A stretch of DNA of 64,000 nt from contig JARHVB010000006.1 of the NCBI GenBank assembly GCA_029222685.1, positions 62,001 to 126,000 of the forward strand. The letters are read 5' to 3'. The notes beneath the pieces were generated by a model, which saw only the letters and a list, made by a program, of their open reading frames with translations, searched no databases and was not told where the DNA came from. A program made the position numbers and the translations under genes. Within the stretch, counting starts at the first letter, position 1; every line of letters starts with the position of its first letter. This document shows, piece after piece, positions 30,644-39,850 of this stretch. This DNA is from Terripilifer ovatus (GTDB taxonomy: Bacteria; Pseudomonadota; Alphaproteobacteria; Rhizobiales; Beijerinckiaceae).

Positions 30644-31414
30644 TCAATGTTCGCGCACCAGACTACCCAGTGCCGGGGCCAGGCAATAATCTCCGAGCTG
30701 CTCCTTCAGCCGTTTCGCCGCGCCCCAGATGACCGCCTGATTGGAATTGACGACCGGCTTGCCCAGGGCGCGCTCGATGGCGTCGACGGCCTCGATCTGC
30801 GTTGTGTTGGTGCAGGAGAGGAAGATGCCGTCGGCCTCCGGGCGGTCGTTCTGACGCGCCAGATCGACCCATTGCTGCGGCGTGATCCTGACGAAGTCCG
30901 CGCCGCTGGCACAGGCGAGCGCCACATCGTTCACGGTTTCAATGCCGACCTCGGCCAGATAGGCAATCGCATCCCTGTTCGTCTTGTACGGGCTGAGGAC
31001 CACGACCTTCGACATGCCGAGTGCGCGCATGGCCTCGACGACAAGTCCGATGGTCGAGCAGGCCGGGCGGTTCGTGCGCTTTTCGATGAGGTCGATCAGG
31101 CCGCGATCGCCCCTTGTCCCTTCCTTCATGGAGGTGCCGGTGCAGTGGAAGACGATCATGTCGGGGCTCATGTCCGTCAGGATGTCCGCAGCCTGCTCGA
31201 TCGCAGGGCTCAGGTCTGCGAGCGTGTCGGACGGACTGCCGGAAATGCGGGCGCGCATGACGTGAACGCCCATTCCGTCCGGCGCAAAATGCTGGAACTG
31301 CGGCTCGCTCAGCGTGTTCACGGCCGGAATGATCAGGCCTAGTTTGGCGCGCGCGGGCGTGAATTGATCGGTGAAGTGATCGGCTGATTGTCCGGCAGCG
31401 GCGGCGTCGTCCAT
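30644..31414 (-). CDS. Asp/Glu racemase-fold enzyme, maleate isomerase/arylmalonate decarboxylase family
   Basis: A 256-residue enzyme. The two catalytic Cys of the family are visible: FHCTGTSM (about residue 90) and LSCTNTTQIEAVDAIE (about residue 200). LGLIIPAVNTLSEPQF near the start is the substrate-binding N-T/S loop. Maleate cis-trans isomerases and arylmalonate decarboxylases share this pattern and two-Cys layout, so cis-trans isomerisation of a maleate-like diacid is the most likely reaction. AGGA sits 7 nt before ATG 31414. It lies 19 bp behind the flavin monooxygenase gene. In nicotinate catabolism, NicE of the same superfamily acts after an isochorismatase-fold amidase, and the same pairing is seen here. 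Confidence 0.82.
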   Translation of the reverse strand: MDDAAAAGQSADHFTDQFTPARAKLGLIIPAVNTLSEPQFQHFAPDGMGVHVMRARISGSPSDTLADLSPAIEQAADILTDMSPDMIVFHCTGTSMKEGTRGDRGLIDLIEKRTNRPACSTIGLVVEAMRALGMSKVVVLSPYKTNRDAIAYLAEVGIETVNDVALACASGADFVRITPQQWVDLARQNDRPEADGIFLSCTNTTQIEAVDAIERALGKPVVNSNQAVIWGAAKRLKEQLGDYCLAPALGSLVREH

Positions 31415-31433
31415 GGTCTCGTCCTTTCAATCG

Positions 31434-32462
31434 TTACGGCACATATGCTGTTTGTTTCCCAACCAGCGGCATGACCTTGTGCGCGAAGTTTTCCATGCTC
31501 TCGTACATGGGGTGAAAATGCATCATCAGCGTGCCGACGCCTGCGGCTTCAAACTGTTCGATGCGTCGCGCTATGACGTCCGGCGTGCCGACAAGTCCCG
31601 GTCCCATTGCCTTCGCACAAATAAAGGAGAGGTTGTTGGTCTTGCCATATTCTTCAAGCGTGGTCGCCGTCTGTTCAGCCTCTTCCATCGTGTCGGTGCA
31701 GATCACATGACATGACATGCCAAAGTTGATGTCGCGACCATGGGCTGCCGCGCGAGCGCGCATATCGACAATGTCGGCAGCAACACGATCGACATTGTTG
31801 CGCCATTCGCGACGATCGGGAATGTAATCGACGAACCAGTAGTCGCAATTGCGCGCGATGGCGTTCTTGCCGGGGTCGTGACGGCTTGCCGCATAGATTG
31901 GCGGATTGGGCAGTTGCACGGTTTTCAGCGGCAATCCCTGATTATCGACGGTGTAGAACTCACCATGGTGATCGAGCTTCTCTTGTGTCCAGAGACCGCG
32001 GATCACCTGCATGAACTCGTCCATGCGGCGGTAGCGTTCGTCCTCGCTTTTCTCCAGCTTGCCGTTGCTGAAGGTATCGAATTCTTCTTTCCACCAGCCG
32101 TTGACAATGTTGAGGGCCGCGCGCCCGCCGCTGATGCGGTCGAGTGAGGCGGCAAATTTCGCCACCACTTGCGGATTGAGAATGCCCGGATGCACGGCGA
32201 CCATGAGTTCGATGTTGTGTGTCAGCACTGCCAGAGCGGACATCAGCATCCAGGCCGGATGGTCTGTTCCCATCCAGCGCTCGGCGACAAGGGTCGTCTC
32301 GTAGCCAAGTTCCTCCGCGCGGCGGATCAGATTTGCCGCGAACGTAAAAGCCTTGTCCGGTCCATTGGCGAGCCCGCGGACCGCGGACTCGCGTATGGCG
32401 TCAGTCATTGCCGGCTCAGGGCGTATCGTATGCGGCAGCGGTGTCCATACTCCGTAGCGCAT
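31434..32462 (-). CDS. Luciferase-like (LLM) flavin-dependent monooxygenase
   Basis: A 342-residue TIM-barrel FMNH2 monooxygenase. It starts MRYGVWTPLPHTIR after GGGAGAA at a 6-nt spacing. Family marks include LGYETTLVAERWMGTDHPAW, the DRISGGRAALNIVNGWWKEEF segment that binds FMN phosphate, and PPIYAASRHDPGKNAIARNCDYWF. It is closest to the SsuD/RutA group, which cleaves C-S or amide C-N bonds using reduced flavin and O2. In the Rut pathway such an enzyme opens the uracil ring and an isochorismatase-fold hydrolase follows; the same two families are adjacent here, though the rest of rut is absent. A reductase for FMN could be the ene-reductase-type gene or another locus. Confidence 0.86.
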   Translation of the reverse strand: MRYGVWTPLPHTIRPEPAMTDAIRESAVRGLANGPDKAFTFAANLIRRAEELGYETTLVAERWMGTDHPAWMLMSALAVLTHNIELMVAVHPGILNPQVVAKFAASLDRISGGRAALNIVNGWWKEEFDTFSNGKLEKSEDERYRRMDEFMQVIRGLWTQEKLDHHGEFYTVDNQGLPLKTVQLPNPPIYAASRHDPGKNAIARNCDYWFVDYIPDRREWRNNVDRVAADIVDMRARAAAHGRDINFGMSCHVICTDTMEEAEQTATTLEEYGKTNNLSFICAKAMGPGLVGTPDVIARRIEQFEAAGVGTLMMHFHPMYESMENFAHKVMPLVGKQTAYVP

Positions 32463-32481
32463 GATACGTTCTCCCGCGTGT

Positions 32482-33177
32482 TTACTTTGCCGCTGCCGGC
32501 GCCATCTGCTTGCCGAGCAGCGACACTTCCAGCTCGTTGAGCGAGACCACAGTCGCATATTTGGCATTCATGTCGAACAGATTGGCGGCATGGGCGAACT
32601 GCGAGCGGTCGAAGCAGCAATCGTCGACGACGAATGTGGTGAATCCATTGGAAAACGCATCGACGACGGAGGCGCGCACGCAGCCTGATGTGGAGACGCC
32701 GCAGACGATGATCGTGTCAATCTGGTTCTTGACCAGATAGCTGGCGAGCGGTGTCTGGAAAAACGCGCTGGCTTTCGTCTTGTCGAGAATCCATTCGCCG
32801 TCCTTCGGCGCGATCTCGGGCGGAAACTCGTTGAATTTCGGATCGTAGTCCTGCACGCGCTTGCTCTTGGTGGCGCGGCCCGTAAACAGCACGTCATAGG
32901 CGTCGCCGCGGGTGTAGACGACGGGGCGGCCGAGATCGCGGAACATCGTGATGAGCTGGGCGATGCGCGGCATGGTCTCCCATGAGACCGGGCCGCAGGC
33001 GGGACCGAATTCGGCGATCGCCTGTTCAATCGTCAGGCCGGGCGAACCGGTGAAGCCATAGGTCACGTCGATGACAATGAGGGCGGTGCGCTCGCCGATC
33101 TCGCCGGGTTTCATGAACCCGCCGGATTCATAGGCCTTGCGTTCGTCCGCCGGCACAATCTTCATCCATTCCTTCAT
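32482..33177 (-). CDS. Isochorismatase-fold amidohydrolase
   Basis: A 231-residue cysteine hydrolase starting at ATG 33177 behind AGGAGA. The triad is Asp in LIVIDVTYGFTGSPG, Lys in WILDKTKASAFFQTPL and Cys in IIVCGVSTSGCVRAS; the non-prolyl cis peptide G-V-S-T is in place. N-carbamoylsarcosine amidase, maleamate amidohydrolase (NicF) and ureidoacrylate hydrolase (RutB) share these features. It therefore likely releases ammonia or carbamate from a linear amide. The monooxygenase gene follows after 19 bp. Confidence 0.87.
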   Translation of the reverse strand: MKEWMKIVPADERKAYESGGFMKPGEIGERTALIVIDVTYGFTGSPGLTIEQAIAEFGPACGPVSWETMPRIAQLITMFRDLGRPVVYTRGDAYDVLFTGRATKSKRVQDYDPKFNEFPPEIAPKDGEWILDKTKASAFFQTPLASYLVKNQIDTIIVCGVSTSGCVRASVVDAFSNGFTTFVVDDCCFDRSQFAHAANLFDMNAKYATVVSLNELEVSLLGKQMAPAAAK

Positions 33178-33244
33178 TACATTCTCCTTTTTGTTGTTCA
33201 TCCCATCATGGAGCCAGTGGGCTGCCGTGTCCACTTGGCGCCGC

Positions 33245-34528
33245 TCACGCGGGGGTGTTTATGTCGGGTTTCGCCGGCCGCCTGGGTGGCGGATTTTCCA
33301 TGCTGTTGGCGATTACCGCCTGTTTCGGCAGAACCGAGACGATGTAGATCAGGCAGATGCCCGCGGCCACGCCGCCGGCGATACGCAGGCTGAACGTGCT
33401 TGCCAGAAAGCCGATGATCACGGCGCCCACTGCCGGCATGCCGCGGTAGATCAGCAGGTAGAGCGACATGACTCTTCCGCGCATGGAATCTTCGGCCGCA
33501 AACTGCATCAGCGACTGGATGCTGGTCGACATGACATTGAGGAAGAAGCCGATGCCGGCGCAGCAGAGAACGCCGATCCAAAGATTATTGGTGGCGACAA
33601 AGCCGAGCGCCGCCAGCCCGGTGCCGCAATAGCCGACCATGGTCACGCGGGTCAGGCCGGCCAGGCTGCCGCGCATGGCGATATAGATGGCACCGGCCAT
33701 GGCGCCGATGCCGACGCTTGACGACAGCCAGGCGAGTTCGCGCGGGCCGCCATGAAAGACGTCGCCTGCAAAGCCGGGCAGCATGTCCTGCAGCGGCCGC
33801 ACGAAGGTCGAGGTGAATGCCAGCAGCAGCAGCATGGGGCGGAGGCCGCCATGGCCCGCCGCGTAGGACAGGCTGTCGGCCACCTGGGCGAACAGATTGC
33901 GGCCGCGCGATTGCGACCGGTCGGGCGGCTTCAGGCGCAGCATGAGAAAGGTCGTCAGGCAGAGCGTGGATCCCAGGACATGGCTGAAGAATGTGCCCTG
34001 AACGCCATAGGCGGGAATGATGAAGGCGGCAATGGCCGGGCCGATGAAGCGTGTCGAGTGGAACGAGGCGGAATCGAGCGCGATCGCGGGGGCGAAGTCC
34101 TCGCGCGCCACCGTCGCTGGAATGATCGACTGCCGCGCCGTCGAATGGAACGGATAGACAAGGCCGGAGTAGATCGTCAGCACCAGCAGAACCTCGATCG
34201 TCATCCAGCCGGTGGCGGTGAGCAGCGACATCAGCACGGCCTGCAACAGCAGCAGCGCCTGGGCGATGCGGATCAACGGCAGGGGGTTGACCCGGTCGGT
34301 CCAGGCGCCGGCAAGCGGGGCCAGGACGAGCATGGGGGCGAGATCGGCGGCGGCGATGATGCCGAGCCAGACCGGAGAGTGGGTCAGTTCCCAGGCGAGC
34401 CAGCCGGCGCCGACGCGCTGCATCCAGCCGGAGAGATAGCTCGGAAACAGCCCGCCTTCGAAGATCGCGAAATTGCGATGGGATAACGCACGGGCGATGG
34501 GAAGACGTTTGGGCGTTTCACCGGACAT
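33245..34528 (-). CDS. MFS transporter (MFS_3/EntS-like)
   Basis: A 427-residue protein of 12 helices. HRNFAIFEGGLFPSYLSGWMQ and VWLGIIAAADLAPMLVLAPLAGAWTDRVNPL are typical of the MFS_3 exporter branch (enterobactin exporter-like), with the usual MRGRVMSLYLLIYRGMPAVG in the second half. It starts 9 nt after the stop of the ene-reductase gene, so the two are probably cotranscribed. It may export a toxic intermediate or product. Confidence 0.84.
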   Translation of the reverse strand: MSGETPKRLPIARALSHRNFAIFEGGLFPSYLSGWMQRVGAGWLAWELTHSPVWLGIIAAADLAPMLVLAPLAGAWTDRVNPLPLIRIAQALLLLQAVLMSLLTATGWMTIEVLLVLTIYSGLVYPFHSTARQSIIPATVAREDFAPAIALDSASFHSTRFIGPAIAAFIIPAYGVQGTFFSHVLGSTLCLTTFLMLRLKPPDRSQSRGRNLFAQVADSLSYAAGHGGLRPMLLLLAFTSTFVRPLQDMLPGFAGDVFHGGPRELAWLSSSVGIGAMAGAIYIAMRGSLAGLTRVTMVGYCGTGLAALGFVATNNLWIGVLCCAGIGFFLNVMSTSIQSLMQFAAEDSMRGRVMSLYLLIYRGMPAVGAVIIGFLASTFSLRIAGGVAAGICLIYIVSVLPKQAVIANSMENPPPRRPAKPDINTPA

Positions 34529-34537
34529 TGCTGGCGT

Positions 34538-35695
34538 TCATTCGCGCGTCATATGCCCCATGCCCTCGGCGAGGCGGCCGGATTTTCCGTGCAGCATTTC
34601 GAAGGCCGGCCAGACCTTCGGGTTGACGCGGTTGTGCGGCGGCGGAATCCGCGGCTCGTCGCCGAGCGCCGCCGCGGCATGCCAGCCCCAGCGCGGATTG
34701 TCCATGAAGGCGCGGCCGATGGCGACCATGTCGGCCTTGCCTGAGGCGATGATCTCGTTGGCCTGATGAGGTTCGACGATCAGCCCGACGGCCATCGTCG
34801 GCATGCCGGTGCGGCTGCCGATATATTCGGCGAACGGCACCATATAGCCGGGCTCGATCCTGGGAAGTTTCATGCCGGGCGCGACATTGCCGGCCGACGG
34901 CGTCACGTAATCGATGCCGATTTCTTTCAGCGCGGCGGTAAACATCACCGCATCGTCGAGCTCCAGTCCGCCGTCGTTGAAATCGCGTCCGGTCACGCGC
35001 ACGCCCATCGGCTTGCCCTTCGGCCAGGCGGCGCGCATGGCGGCGATGACTTCCAGCGGAAACTGCATGCGTTTTTCCATCGTGCCGCCATAGCGGTCAG
35101 CGCGATGGTTGGACAGCGGCGACAGGAACTGGTGCAACAGATAACCGTGCGCGGTGTGGACCTCGATCATGTCGAAGCCGCAGCGCTCGGCGCGGCGGGT
35201 CGCCGCGACGAAATCGTCGAGGATTTCGGAGAGGCCCTGCGCGTCGAGTTCCTTCGGCACCGGCCAGCCTTCGGCGAAGGGCTCGGCCGAGGGAGCGACC
35301 AGCGGCCAGGCGCCCTCCTCGGGTTTCAGATTATGGCCCTTGGCCAGTTCCCAGGTCGGCCGCGTCGAGGCCTTGCGGCCGGCATGGGAGAGCTGGATGC
35401 CGATCGGGGTTTTGGAGAATACTCGGGCGCCTTGCACGAGCGCGGTCAAGGCCGCCTCGTTGTCGTCGGAATAGAGGCCCAGGCACGGCAGCGTGATGCG
35501 CCCCTGCGCGTTCACGGCGGTCGCTTCCAGGATCACCAGGCCGGCCCCGGAGATGGCGTAGGAGCCGGCGTTCTGGACGTGCCAGGGGGTCGCGTTGCCG
35601 TCGACGGCGCTGAACTGGCACAGGGGCGAAACCACGATGCGGTTGGCCAAGGTCAGGTCGCGAAGCTGGATCGGCGTGAAAAGGGCGCTAGGCAT
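34538..35695 (-). CDS. Old yellow enzyme family NADH:flavin oxidoreductase (YqjM/xenobiotic reductase type)
   Basis: A 385-residue TIM-barrel flavoprotein. ATG 35695 is preceded by GAGGAAAC. The FMN and substrate pocket is visible: NRIVVSPLCQFSAVDG with Cys near residue 25 (thermophilic-like/YqjM class), QLSHAGRKAST (His for substrate carbonyl), DMIEVHTAHGYLLHQFLSP (the H-x-A-H-G-Y-L signature) and VGLIVEPHQANEII. These enzymes reduce activated C=C bonds or nitro groups with NAD(P)H. As the first gene of the minus-strand cluster it may reduce a ring or an unsaturated acid in the same pathway, or supply reduced flavin. Confidence 0.87.
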   Translation of the reverse strand: MPSALFTPIQLRDLTLANRIVVSPLCQFSAVDGNATPWHVQNAGSYAISGAGLVILEATAVNAQGRITLPCLGLYSDDNEAALTALVQGARVFSKTPIGIQLSHAGRKASTRPTWELAKGHNLKPEEGAWPLVAPSAEPFAEGWPVPKELDAQGLSEILDDFVAATRRAERCGFDMIEVHTAHGYLLHQFLSPLSNHRADRYGGTMEKRMQFPLEVIAAMRAAWPKGKPMGVRVTGRDFNDGGLELDDAVMFTAALKEIGIDYVTPSAGNVAPGMKLPRIEPGYMVPFAEYIGSRTGMPTMAVGLIVEPHQANEIIASGKADMVAIGRAFMDNPRWGWHAAAALGDEPRIPPPHNRVNPKVWPAFEMLHGKSGRLAEGMGHMTRE

Positions 35696-35813
35696 TGTTT
35701 CCTCAAGCTTATTATTGTGATTTTGCCATCGCGACGACAATTGCATAGCCCACCGCCGGTTTGAAGCCGGAAGTTGAACCCGTCGGGCGGTGCTTGAGGA
35801 GAAACGCGTTGTA

Positions 35814-36161
35814 TTAAGGGAGCAGGCGGCCTTCGCTCCGCGTCGGCGGGGCGTGGGAGGATTCGCATTCGCTAAACGTCTGCACCTTCGCGACCAGGTC
35901 GGCAAAGCTGAGATGCGGACGGTCGAGCACGGCGCGCTGGATCTCCTTCATGGCGCATTCAGCCTCGCGACGCGCGTCACCGGTCATCATACGGGTGCGC
36001 AAGCCATGTTTGAGCTCGAGCATGCGCAGCCGCAGCACCGCGGGTCCTTCGGCCTGCGGGGTATCCATTTCATCCAGCGATATCATCGGCCACATCGTAA
36101 CCAATCCATTTTGCCAAACCGGAATGTGTGACAGTTTCGAATCACTTGTTCCTGCAGGCAT
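35814..36161 (-). CDS. Hypothetical small protein
   Basis: A frame of 115 residues from ATG 36161; an internal start MDTPQAEGP near 36069 would give about 85 residues. The central part (LRLRMLELKHGLRTRMMTGDARREAECAMKEIQRAVL) reads like an amphipathic helix pair with no recognised domain. Ribosome sites are weak and the opposite strand is also open, so this may be spurious. Confidence 0.35.
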   Translation of the reverse strand: MPAGTSDSKLSHIPVWQNGLVTMWPMISLDEMDTPQAEGPAVLRLRMLELKHGLRTRMMTGDARREAECAMKEIQRAVLDRPHLSFADLVAKVQTFSECESSHAPPTRSEGRLLP

Positions 36162-36686
36162 AACAGCTTCAAAAACCGGCGAAATATCGGCGAAAGCGTT
36201 TGTGGATTAAGGCTCATCCCGCAGTTGAATCAACTATTTGCCCATTGATCCTGCTTCGTGCCAGGCCGCCCTACGGCCGGGATATCCCGCCGAACAGGCT
36301 TGGGAGAGTAGCGCAACATCAAGGCTGCCTTTGCGGAGCGGGCCGGAGATCGCATCGGCGGGACGCTGTCCATTGTGACATTGCCGATTTTTTTGCCGCA
36401 ATCCTTAACGAATTCCGCATGTCCGTCGTGAAGGTTTTGCCGCTGAAATTCAGGCTTTTTTGTATGTTTCTTCACCGGCGGGCTGCCGATGAGCCGATCC
36501 AAAGCGCGGACCGTCCCCCAGGCCGAGGACGGCCGGCATTACGTTCAATTCTCGGCGATTTGATTACAAACCGTTTGCAACTTTATGGGCAGGATTCAAA
36601 TCCGCAATGGAATCGCCCATACGGTCACGCTGTCCGGCGTTATATCGTCGGCGGGTGATTTCGTGCCGTCGTGAGAGGCCTGAACT
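36162..36686. other. Intergenic stretch with no supported gene
   Basis: About 525 bp of mixed composition ahead of the diguanylate cyclase gene. Open frames on both strands lack family character and ribosome sites. A short inverted repeat (CAAAC-C-GTTTG, near 36568-36578) lies about 110 bp before the GGDEF start and could be part of its promoter. Confidence 0.4.
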
Positions 36687-37982
36687 ATGATTAGATCGAT
36701 CCTGACGCAGGCTGTGCGGTGGATCGAAGGGAATCCGCAATCCGGCCTGAACGTCAAACCCAGCGAAGAAACGGCAGGCAGGATCAGGGCTGTTCAAATC
36801 AATGCCGTCGCCCGCAATACGCCCATCATGATGCTGGCATCGGCTTTCAATGCCTCGATCGTCAGAATCGGTCTGATGAATTCCCCGTCCAGCATCGCCA
36901 TCGATATCTGGACGCTGCTCGTGATCTCGCTGTCGGTGTTCCTTTTCTTGCGGCAATCATCGCGAGCCAAACTGTCCCGGCCCAAGACGGCGTCGATGCG
37001 CGGCATCCGGCTTTCCATCCTCTATGCCCTTCTGTTCGGGCTGCTGTGGGGCGCATTGCCGCTGTTCTTCTTTGCCAACGGTTCGCACGACGAGCAATTG
37101 GTCATCACCTGCGTCAGCATCGGCATGATCTGCGGCGGTGCCTTCACGCTTGCCTGCATTCCGCTTGCCACGTTTGCTTTTGTCTTTCCGATTATCATCG
37201 GTTCGGCGGTGGCGATTTCAAATCTCGGGCAATCGACGCACCTGCTGATTGCCGGTTTGCTGGTGATCTATACGGCAGTGATGCTCAGCGGCGTTTCGGC
37301 CCATGCCGCGCAGCTTCGTTCCCGCGTTCTTTCGCATGCGGCCGATGAAGAAGCAGCCCACAAGGATTTTCTCACCGGCCTGCCGAACCGGCTCGCCTTC
37401 AATCGCCGCCTGACCGACCGGTTGTCGCGCCTGACCCAAGGGGATGCGCCGGATTTCGCGGTGTTTTATTTCGACCTTGATCACTTCAAGTCAATCAACG
37501 ACACGAAAGGCCATGAAGCGGGCGATCAGGTTCTGATCCAGACCGCCAAACGCCTGCGTGAGGCGACCCGCCGCGATGATTTCGTTGCGCGGCTCGGCGG
37601 CGACGAATTCATTCTCATTGCGGAAAGCTTCGATGCGAAAGAGGCGGTGATCTCGCTGGCGAGCCGTATCAACGAAGTCTTCTCCAGACCGTTCATGGTC
37701 GGCGACGACGACATTTCCAGCACGATCAGCATCGGCATCGCCTTCGTTCCGGAAGCAGGCCAGGATTTCGATGTGGTGTTGCGTCATGCCGACGAGGCGC
37801 TCTATGCGACCAAGGAAACGGCGCGCGGCTCATATTCGGTCTGGCGGGCGGATCTGGTCAACGGCGCGGATGCGGTCGCGACGGCTGAAAGCGAGATTGC
37901 CGGAAGCAAGGTTCAATCGTCCGCCACACTCACCTGGGGCCGGCGCATGTCCTGGTCTCCCGCGCACCGGGATAATATCTGA
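36687..37982 (+). CDS. Membrane-anchored diguanylate cyclase (GGDEF)
   Basis: A 431-residue protein with a sensory membrane half of about five or six helices (residues 45-205, e.g. LLVISLSVFLFL, LYALLFGLLWGALPLFFFA, LIAGLLVIYTAVMLSGV) and a GGDEF domain from about residue 225. The active site is intact (FVARLGGDEFILIAES), the metal/GTP Asp is in FYFDLDHFKSINDTKGHEAGD, and an RxxD inhibitory site (RRDD) sits five residues before GGDEF, so it should make cyclic di-GMP with product inhibition. There is no EAL domain. The sensed signal is unknown. Convergent with the MFS gene, 10 bp apart. Confidence 0.92.
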   Translation: MIRSILTQAVRWIEGNPQSGLNVKPSEETAGRIRAVQINAVARNTPIMMLASAFNASIVRIGLMNSPSSIAIDIWTLLVISLSVFLFLRQSSRAKLSRPKTASMRGIRLSILYALLFGLLWGALPLFFFANGSHDEQLVITCVSIGMICGGAFTLACIPLATFAFVFPIIIGSAVAISNLGQSTHLLIAGLLVIYTAVMLSGVSAHAAQLRSRVLSHAADEEAAHKDFLTGLPNRLAFNRRLTDRLSRLTQGDAPDFAVFYFDLDHFKSINDTKGHEAGDQVLIQTAKRLREATRRDDFVARLGGDEFILIAESFDAKEAVISLASRINEVFSRPFMVGDDDISSTISIGIAFVPEAGQDFDVVLRHADEALYATKETARGSYSVWRADLVNGADAVATAESEIAGSKVQSSATLTWGRRMSWSPAHRDNI

Positions 37983-37992
37983 ACGCAGGAAT

Positions 37993-39189
37993 TCATGCGG
38001 CCGCGGGCGTGAACCGGCGTTTCATCAGCAGGAATGCTGCGATGGCGACGTTGAGCAGGTTCCACATCAGGCCGTTCAGGAAGGCCAGCCGATAGGATCC
38101 GGTCCAGTCGAAGATGACACCGGAGACCCAGCCGCCGAAGGCCATGCCGAACAGGGTCGCCATGACGACCAGGCCGACGATGCCGCCGGCTTTCGAGGCG
38201 GGGAAATATTCGCGCACGATCACCGCATACATCGGCACGATGCCGCCTTGAAACAGGCCGAACAGGGCTGAAATGACGTAAAGCGAAGCCATACTGTCGA
38301 AGAACAGGTAGAGGAACAGGGCGACGCCCTGCAGGGTAGAGCCGGCGATCAGCGCATTGAGCCCGCCGATCCTGTCGGCGACGAAGCCCGCGGCGATACG
38401 GCTGACGATGCCGAAGCCGAGCATGGCGGAGAGCATTTCGGCGCCCCGCGCCGGTCCGTAACCGAGATCGGCGCAGTAGGCGACGATATGCACCTGTGGC
38501 ATCGACATGGCGACGCAGCAGCCGACTCCGGCGACGATCAACAGCATCAGCAAGGTGTTTTGCGACAGGGCCAGCGTGCCGAAGCGCGAGACCGGCGGAG
38601 TATGCGAGGCGGCGTCCATCGGCGCGCGCCGGCGCATCAGAAACGCCAGCGGCACCAAGGTCGCAATGCAGATCAGCCCGATGGCAAGATGCGCCGGCCG
38701 CCAGCCGTGGCTGGCAATAAAAGCCTGCAGCAGGGGCGGCCACAGCGTTCCGGCCAGATAATTGCCAACGGAGGCGAGCGCCACGGCGATGCCACGCCGG
38801 CGGGCGAACCAATGGGACATATCGGCCATCAGCGGCGCGAAACTGGCCGACGAGCCAAAACCGACGACCAGCTGCGCCAGGGCGAAGGTAATCAGGGTCG
38901 GCGCCAGCGAGGCCATGACATAGCCGGCGCCGAGCGCCAGGGCGCCGGCAACCAGCGGCACGAAAATGCCGAAGCGGTCCGCCAGCCGCCCCATCAGCAC
39001 GCCGCCGAAGGCAAAGCCCACCATGGTCAGCGTATAGGGCAAGGAGGCCTCGCCGCGCGCCACGCCGAAACCGGCCTGGATCGCCGGCAGAGCGACGACA
39101 AACGACCACATGCCGATCGAACCGATGGTGCCGATGACGACGGCGACGACGAGGCGGGTCCACGACGCGCGGGAATCCAGATGTTGCAT
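37993..39189 (-). CDS. MFS transporter
   Basis: A 398-residue protein with 12 helices. The loop 2-3 motif is GGVLMGRLADRFGIFVPL (G-R-x-x-D-R-x-G) and helix 4-5 has GSSASFAPLMADMSHWFARRRGIAVALASVGN, seen in the oxalate/formate and monocarboxylate branch. A carboxylate substrate would be in keeping with the nearby formate dehydrogenase, but that is only a guess. It lies 9 bp downstream of ruvC on the same strand. Confidence 0.85.
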   Translation of the reverse strand: MQHLDSRASWTRLVVAVVIGTIGSIGMWSFVVALPAIQAGFGVARGEASLPYTLTMVGFAFGGVLMGRLADRFGIFVPLVAGALALGAGYVMASLAPTLITFALAQLVVGFGSSASFAPLMADMSHWFARRRGIAVALASVGNYLAGTLWPPLLQAFIASHGWRPAHLAIGLICIATLVPLAFLMRRRAPMDAASHTPPVSRFGTLALSQNTLLMLLIVAGVGCCVAMSMPQVHIVAYCADLGYGPARGAEMLSAMLGFGIVSRIAAGFVADRIGGLNALIAGSTLQGVALFLYLFFDSMASLYVISALFGLFQGGIVPMYAVIVREYFPASKAGGIVGLVVMATLFGMAFGGWVSGVIFDWTGSYRLAFLNGLMWNLLNVAIAAFLLMKRRFTPAAA

Positions 39190-39198
39190 CGGGACAGC

Positions 39199-39744
39199 CT
39201 ATACGAATCTGCGGCGCGAGGTGGTCTGCGGCGGCGGGGCCACGAGCGCGGCGCGGGCTTTTGCGCCGCGATGCTGGGCATGGCAGATGGCGATAGCAAG
39301 AGCGTCGGCGGCATCGGCGCTGGCGGCGTCCGCCTTCGGGAGCAGGATTTTCACCATCATGGCGATCTGGTGTTTTTCGGCGTGACCGGCGCCGACCACT
39401 GTTTTCTTGACCAGATTGGCGGCATATTCGGCGACGGGGAGGCCGGCGAGGGCGGGAACGACGAGGGCGATCCCGCGCGCCTGGCCCAATTTGAGGGCGG
39501 ATTGCGGGTCACGGTTCATGAAGGTCTCTTCGACGGCGGCCTCGGCCGGCGTATGCATCTGAAGCACCCCTGCCAATCCCTCATGGAGTTGGCGGAGGCG
39601 GTCGCCAAGCGATAGGGCTCCGTCGGAATGGATCGTGCCGCAGGCGACGAACGTCAGGCGCGAGCCTTCCGTTTCAACAATACCCCAGCCCATGTTTCGC
39701 AGGCCGGGGTCTATGCCAATAATGCGAATCGCAGGGGAGCCCAT
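39199..39744 (-). CDS. ruvC: Holliday junction endonuclease RuvC
   Basis: A 181-residue RNase H-fold nuclease. The four catalytic acids are in [26 protein letters not shown] and [26 protein letters not shown] binds the junction. RuvC resolves four-way junctions together with RuvAB, whose genes usually follow directly; here they do not, and an MFS gene occupies that place. The C-terminus ([14 protein letters not shown]) is a short basic tail. Start at ATG 39744; ribosome site weak. Confidence 0.95.
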   Translation of the reverse strand: MGSPAIRIIGIDPGLRNMGWGIVETEGSRLTFVACGTIHSDGALSLGDRLRQLHEGLAGVLQMHTPAEAAVEETFMNRDPQSALKLGQARGIALVVPALAGLPVAEYAANLVKKTVVGAGHAEKHQIAMMVKILLPKADAASADAADALAIAICHAQHRGAKARAALVAPPPQTTSRRRFV

Positions 39745-39850
39745 AGAGTGTGCATATCAGTCCTTGGGTTTCGGCCGCCAGCCCGCTCGCCAGCCTGCTT
39801 ACCGGTTTTCGCGCCGGCCTTCCTGCCAAATTTCCGTTCCGGAGCGTCCC

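Noticed and set aside
36200-36658. 152-codon plus-strand frame ahead of the diguanylate cyclase gene
   Set aside because: Low-complexity, no ribosome site and no family resemblance.
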